Assembly (NCBI GenBank): GCA_020465985.1 | Contig: JAANYP010006704.1 | Span: 55,001-119,000 of the forward strand | Direction of reading: 5' to 3' | From: Centrapalus pauciflorus | Taxonomy: Eukaryota > Streptophyta > Magnoliopsida > Asterales > Asteraceae | Length of the DNA: 64,000 nt | In this document: one piece after another, positions 58,117 through 64,000 of the stretch | Position numbering within the stretch: position 1 is the first letter of the stretch | Layout of the letters: each line of letters begins with the position of its first letter | Translations under genes and position numbers: made by a program | The notes under the pieces: model-generated | Seen by the model: the letters and a program-made list of their open reading frames with translations, nothing else | The model's database searches: none | What the model was told of the DNA's origin: nothing

Positions 58117-59509
58117 TCTCCCTATATATTACCCAAGAAGGAGAGAGAGTGTAACCCTCTCCTTCATTATCAGCCTTTGGACCTGTCAAGATTTAATCCC
58201 AGCCGTCTTAATTATTTTACTTCTGAGAAAGCTTAGCGTACAAGCCTTTAAAGCACTCTTCAACCACGCCCTTTGCGGTTCCACCCACGTTGCACAACCG
58301 CATTTCGGTTCCATGTTTCCTGGTTCTTCACTTCTACTATTCTTGGTAGCACACAAACCACAAACAGAGAAAGAGAAAGAGAGAGGAAGGACTATGAGGT
58401 TAAAAAAATCACCCATCGTATGTGATTTATGGTTTCAAACCGTCTTCGACGGCGTCACTTTTCTTCTCCAACTTGAAAACCATAATCCAGTGTTCATTGC
58501 TACGTGTGTTGTGCTTCTCGAATCCTCCTTATCTAAGGTATGTGTTGGTTCAATTTCAACGAAAATTAGGGTTTTCTAATCCTTCATGGTACCTATATCA
58601 TCTCAGCATTGATTATGAAGAATACTACACACAATACAAGATGTGGTCGATCTGGGTTTAGCCCCAAACATCAAGAAGAGGTTACGATCTGTAAGTGGAG
58701 CTTTTTAACGCTGTCATTCGTTTGATAGAAGGAGTCGAGTCTGCAGGAGGAGGTCTACGAAATGAGGCAACCGATAGGTAATCAACAAGGTAATATCAAT
58801 TTCATGTTTTCCTTCGACTATCACAGTCACATAAGAGAGATGCATAGACAGATGGAGAAGAAGAGCATCAGATGAAGCGCCTTAATTGCCGGTGACACGA
58901 GTTTTCATCATCAACACGAAGACGCAGAGTATCCTTTTTTTTGGTTGAAGACTTCAGGTTATGTGACTCTTTAATCTGGCGCTTCCTTTTTCTAAGTGTG
59001 GAATTGGTTGCCTGCAAGATGAGGCCAGATCGTTCATTTTGGGCAATTTAAGTGATCTTTGTATTCATCTACTAACTTTAGTTTTTATTTTTCTTGACCA
59101 TACAATGTGGATTCGCCTCCAAAATTTTATCCTTTCAGTTGACTTTCTCACATTTCTTAATTTGTTTGTGACAATTTGGTTTTGTTCTGATTTGCCCTTG
59201 ATTCATGGTGGTTTCTCATATGTAGTCTATAATTGGTGTAAATATGTGATTATTGTGCGGCAATTAATGTTGGCACAGATGATATCAATGTAACCGGGTG
59301 TTCAATGGACCCGATCATAACATAAGGTAAGTCTGTTTTCAGATTTATAGATTTTCCTTCACTTCATGGATATAGTTCGATAGTATTGTTAGCCTTGGGG
59401 CATGAGCCATGACACGGTGGGAAAAAAATGTGTATAAATCTGTAACATCTCGTGAATGACAAATCGATTACAAGTCAATATAGTATTTGTCAATTTTCAC
59501 ATGGTTGAA

Positions 59510-59511
<2 letters not shown>

Positions 59512-59603
<92 letters not shown>
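59512..59603. repeat. (TA)n microsatellite
   Basis: About 90 bp of TA just upstream of the bromodomain fragment; it produces a false YIYIYI reading frame fused to it. Confidence 0.97.
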
Positions 59604-59605
<2 letters not shown>

Positions 59606-59628
59606 CAATCTTTCATTTGGCCATAATT

Positions 59629-59724
59629 CTGTTGATGTTAAACTTATTAGTCCAGATTACTTTGATATTATTGAGAAACCAATGGATTTAGGAATGATAA
59701 ACAAAATACTTGGTGGGTCACAAC
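59629..59724 (+). pseudogene. Bromodomain fragment (GTE/BET-like)
   Basis: The frame reads VDVKLISPDYFDIIEKPMDL then GMINKIL. The core DYFDII-KPMDLG is the ZA-loop/helix-A region of bromodomains, which bind acetyl-lysine on histones; the spacing is like plant GTE proteins. Only about 30 residues are present, without the rest of the fold, so it is a captured or relic exon. Sequence after GGSQPSW departs from the family. Confidence 0.7.
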
Positions 59725-60299
59725 CAAGTTGGTTCTCCATCAACCTATCCTCTTAGTGGCACACACATGAACATTATGCTAAATATGTCATGGATGGGAA
59801 GGTTAACCAATACCATTCTAAATAGATCCCTTATTGCTTGAATATTCTTTCTTTCTTCATGGTACCTAAATCATCTCAACGTATTTAAATTCATTTAATT
59901 ATATGTTCTTATTATTTCGATCAATATTGAATTTTGAATTAAGTTTTAATCCTGACAAATTTTTTGCACTAAACTCATGTGCTATTGGTACTGTTTGGAT
60001 TGGTCTAATTTTGTGTTTTTAGATTTGATAATGTGCAGTATTTGAATCATGTAGTACTTTTATGTAATTGACCTTTTGCTCTTGACTTTGGTGAAGTTGT
60101 TTGATTTCTTTATTTAGGGGCAAGTAATTGTCTTACTATACATAAACCCCACCCAACATCCTTTTGTCCATCGTGTGGTATTTATGAAATTAAATGATGT
60201 CTTAATGAAGACGAAAAAAATTCAATGTGAACTTTATAACTTTAGATAAGATGGTACTCCTTTAATAAAGTTCAATTTTGTTTCTCATGAGGATTCCTT

Positions 60300-62540
60300 C
60301 TTTTTTATATAGAATTATGCAGCAAGAATAAGAAATGGTGGCGGAAAATGGGATTGATGGAGGGACTTCCTCATTGTATATACAATTTCAAGATGTTGGT
60401 GAGGTTTTCTCAAATTTGTCTTTCAAAGAGATATTTTTGATTTTTAGGTAATTTCAGGATTGGTTTCGTTTTGTTTTGATTATATGCATATATTTATGGT
60501 TTTTCCCTTTGAATAACATAGGCAATGTGGCCGGAAAAATGGTTGGCATGCATTAAGGCACGTTACCTACTATTATGAATTTTACCAAGGGAAAGTTTTA
60601 GGGAGGGAAAGTCTTTTGATGATTTCTTTTCTATTGTTTTTCTGATTGAAATCGTTCAAGTTAAATTTACGTAGAAAATTGGTTGCTACTTTTAAGGAAT
60701 TTGGTACCTTTTTGTAAGGACAACCATTTTTTTTAACTAATTTGTAGTTAAATTTTGAGATTAGAAACTAAAATATGTGTTTCCGTTTCTTTTTGTCTCA
60801 GACATGACAATCGTGTTCCAGTTCCATTGTATCATATGATGCTTTTAGCTGTCCTCTTGACTTATACAACATTGCAGATAAAATAGTTATGAAGATTTGA
60901 CCATACTTAACCTCACAAAGATATCATGGATCAATATGGTCATGTCAAGTACAAACAGATATATACAAGTGTTCTCCCACCTCATCACCTCATCAATGCT
61001 GAACTCGTGTTTTTTTTAATGGTGCCACTCCTCATATACAAGAGATAACTATAATTGCCCATCACTGTCAGCCTTAGAATGCTCATGCTAACATCTGAAA
61101 AACTATTCGAAATATCACTTCTTAATCATGATAGTTATTAATAGATGATTTCCTTCCTGCTTTTTCCATTCTTCACATAGGGAATTAATGGGAACTTTTA
61201 TTTCATAATAGAATGAACTCTCTGTTGGTATCAAAGGGCTACATTTAGCTTCAATTTAGACTAGAGTTATTTCATGATGGTAGCATTGGTGGATTTTGGT
61301 TGGATAGGCAGACAAGGATTGTCAGATTAGAATGACTTTACATGTTGCAACATATGTACATCAAACAAAAGATCTTCCAATAGCCAGAAGTTTCTTGATA
61401 TCAAGAGCACCTGCAACATTGTACTTTGTACATTGCTCATTTAATCTTGTAAGAACTTTATCAATAATGTACATAAGTTGTTTGTATTAGATGCTCAATC
61501 ATATTTGATTTTACTTGGTTAATTTGATTTGCTTTTTTGTCCTTCAATAGTTGCACTATGTTCACGGGCATATTGAAAATACATATATCATTTTTCAAAT
61601 ATGAACACGCGTGCTGACATTTTAACAGAAACAAATTTCTTTATAAAGTTTTAATTAGTGTAGCTTGATTCTCCCATTCTGCAGTTGCCGTCAAAACCTT
61701 AAGCATCTGTGTGAGTGATACATGTCTCTTGGAAATTGGGTAAAGCTGTTACTTAAAGTTCATGAACCATGTCTGGTTTGGTTTGATCATACCGTGATAC
61801 AACATATTTTACTATATTATAAAGCATTAATAATTTACAACTTTTTCAAGCATATTGTACCATCATAATAATGCATCTTTCTTGAATTTTAAGAAGTCCA
61901 AGAATTAATGCATAAGTTGTAACTACCACATGCGTTGTTCAATACAATCTTTGCATTACTAATTTGTGTAATTCAAGACCCATGGCTGCACTCTTTCACC
62001 TCTCTCGATTCTCCTATTTACGTTGGCTTTTCATTTTCTCTTAAACGACCACATCCGTAATTTAATTTATAGGTTGTTCCGTGCGAGGGCATGAATCATT
62101 GAATTACGAACAACAACCCACCATATTCCGCCTCTTCATTTGTGATTGTGATTACTTCATGTGTCATCTCCAGTCTTGCATGCTACAATCAATCTTTTCG
62201 CCAAATTGATACGTCATACATCTTCGTCCTATTTCTGCCATTGTCTATCAGCTTCTTATTCCTCAGGTAATGCAATTAATTAGATGTATTGTTGGCTCTA
62301 TCGTTGGATCAGTGTGTTGTTTTTTATTTAAAGTCGAAGTCGTGATCTTCTAATATGATGAGATTCGATTGAAAAGACAACCACTAATTTCATGCGTAAG
62401 GAAATTAAATGAATTTACCATGAATTTTCCAGACGCTATTATAGTTAGCTGTCAGAAGCCGCTACGATAAACAAAAGCGAACGATTGAAATATTGAGCAT
62501 GGATTACCACAATGATGTTGGATTGGAGGTATGCACTCTG
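60300..62540 (+). other. Exon/intron-like region without recognised domain
   Basis: Several short coding-like stretches sit next to GT or AG splice-like sites, for example MDYHNDVGLE before GTATGC at 62502-62535 and AMWPEKWLACIKAR near 60520-60563. I do not recognise the genes. They could be further captured exons of the candidate Helitron or of the same source as the bromodomain piece. Confidence 0.25.
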
Positions 62541-63637
62541 TACTAAAATTTTAGTATGTGGTTTGATGAAATTTGATTTATAGTTATATTTTAAAGGATG
62601 ATTTTTATTAATGTTTGTAACATAAGTGTAATTGTCAGGATCATCAATAAATACAGTCCTAAATGTGCATTTGATGATGGTGTTGTATTGTTGTTGTTAG
62701 TACCTTAGTTGCGTAGGTGGGTTGTGGACATGATCATATTTCAATTTTTAAGAATGGGTTGTTACGTTTACTTGATACCAAATAACTTTTTTTATGTTTA
62801 TATGGTCATTGGTGGCGATTAATTGACTACACGAGGAAAAATCGCATAACTTTTTATGGCTATGGGAAGTAAAGCATTTGGTTTGGTTAGTATATGACTT
62901 CCTATACTTCTTTATAAAACTGTAGTTATCTTGATATATGAATGTCTAATATTTATTTTGTTTTTTTTTTCATTTTTGTATATTGATTCATTATTTTTGT
63001 AGGAACTTTTATAATTTATTCTTCAATTAAGTTCTAATCGATCATATTTCTTGTGATTTAGTCTTTTTGTCTCAAATTTTTACATGCAGTGGACTTGAAC
63101 TATAAAACACATGGTATGAGTCTCTTACAATTTTTCCTACTTTTGAAATTTTGATTACATTAAAAGTACGATGGCATCAACGGTTTGCGTCATATTGATA
63201 TAAAATATTCTTGATGTTTCAACAGTGGGTGGTAGACTAATGGTTGTTGATATGGATGTGTCTGCAAACATAAAACAGTCTGGATAAGTTTGGAATTGAA
63301 ATCAAAATGCTGGTAACTATGTACAAATTGTCTTTTTCTATGGATTATGAAAGATGTATGTGTATTATCTTCATGTGTTATCACTAGCATTCTCTTTTCT
63401 TTTTTTTTTGTTATTGAACTTGCAGAGAACAAATATTAATTGATGTAATATACCATTGAAGATATTGGTCAAGTTTGCTTTAGCTTTGCACTCTAAAGTA
63501 AATTTACAATGTGTTTGATGATATATGCTCTTATGATGCCTCCATCGCCAACGCAATGCACGACTACAAAAAACTATAACGTTTTTTGCATGCATATACA
63601 TGGATGCATACATATATGCATTTTTTACGTACTCAAT

Positions 63638-64000
63638 TGTGACACCCTTGCCACATTAACCACAATTACATAACAACCAGGATTAATCACCAAACAAATA
63701 AATACATAATGATCTGAATGCTTAATAAGATTGCGGAAGCATTAATATACATTGCTAAAGTACATTTGTCAACACCCTACGTTGCTATAAGGATCCAATC
63801 TAATTCTACTTACTCAATGAAATATTACAACCTCCCAAATATTACAACAAATATCCCAAGTTTTCAGTTACCGATAAAGTAGTAGAGAATCTTCCAGGAC
63901 TTCAAAAGTGTGACCTAACTAGAAGGTCCGACAGCGGATTTACACGTTCCTGCAAAATATCAACAACTGAAGGGTACGCAAAGCTTAGTGAGTACAGAGA
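63638..64000 (-). mobile_element. Partial LTR of an E2-related Ty3 element
   Basis: The complement of 63638-64000 matches the last about 380 bp of the E2 LTRs (ending GGTGTCACA), with roughly a quarter of positions differing. Shared landmarks include AGGTCCG and GGAAGCATTAA. The element extends beyond the window. By orientation this is the 3' end of an LTR on the minus strand. Confidence 0.85.

Larger units (their letters stand above)
58117..63577 (+). mobile_element. Candidate Helitron with captured gene fragments
   Basis: The left end TCTCCCTATATATTACCC resembles a plant Helitron 5' terminus. The right end CGCCAACGCAATGCACGACTAC, then AAAAACTAT, resembles the 3' hairpin and CTRR end with a final base change. 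It contains exon-like pieces separated by intron-like T-rich DNA, one of them a bromodomain fragment. No Rep/helicase is present. Neither end is decisive alone, so the call is tentative. Confidence 0.4.

Overview
The window is a stretch of large eudicot plant nuclear genome made almost entirely of transposable elements nested in one another. I see no intact single-copy host gene. The mix suggests an asterid, most likely Asteraceae: SIRE-type Copia elements with a large accessory ORF, a CCHC-ARID protein, Tekay-like Ty3 elements with about 2-kb LTRs, and MULEs beginning GGGTAAATTAC. The family assignment is inference; the plant assignment is secure.

Layout. (1) 1-5516: 3' end of a SIRE-like Copia element (E0), a decayed accessory ORF followed by its 3' LTR. 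(2) 5517-27281: an old Ty3 element (E1) with very long LTRs and a decayed gag, split by E0, by a Ty3 chromovirus (E2, 5905-14491, TSD CTACA) and by a composite Copia insertion (19406-25323, flanked by TGTAT). The composite joins a small LTR element encoding a CCHC / degenerate protease / ARID protein to an intact Copia pol that lacks its 5' LTR and gag. (3) 27293-28317: an Athila/Tat-like LTR piece. (4) 29373-39506: a MULE-like element with a Ty3 gag fragment, split by a complete Copia element that has no pol (E3, 30022-38344, minus strand, TSD CAAAC). E3 carries SIRE-type gag and a large accessory ORF. (5) 40621-51062: at least nine foldback elements, each bounded by (TA)n-type microsatellites. 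Three (X, Y, Z) have bodies made of oppositely oriented arrays of a 21-bp satellite. X holds a MULE with a perfect 9-bp TSD and a 53-bp piece of mitochondrial SSU rRNA sequence. (6) 51100-53700: a CACTA-like end and an AT-rich dispersed repeat split by a PIF/Harbinger-like element. (7) 55025-57478: a Ty3 gag scrap and a 1.7-kb LTR. (8) 58117-63577: a possible Helitron carrying a bromodomain fragment. (9) 63638-64000: the end of an LTR related to E2, on the minus strand.

How the parts work together. Mobility is the common theme. E2 would supply Ty3 enzymes but has two stops and a frameshift. The Copia pol at 21645-24993 is open for over 1,000 codons. The ARID element and E3 both keep LTRs, PBS and PPT but lack RT and integrase, so they must have moved using enzymes supplied in trans. 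Insertion order can be read from the nesting: E1 is older than E0, E2 and the composite, and the 29373 MULE is older than E3.

The strongest candidates for something undescribed are the LTR-flanked ARID element and its mismatched composite ends, the pol-less element E3 with a motif array ahead of each ORF, the hairpin array with compensating changes in the E1 LTR, and the train of satellite-bodied foldback elements.
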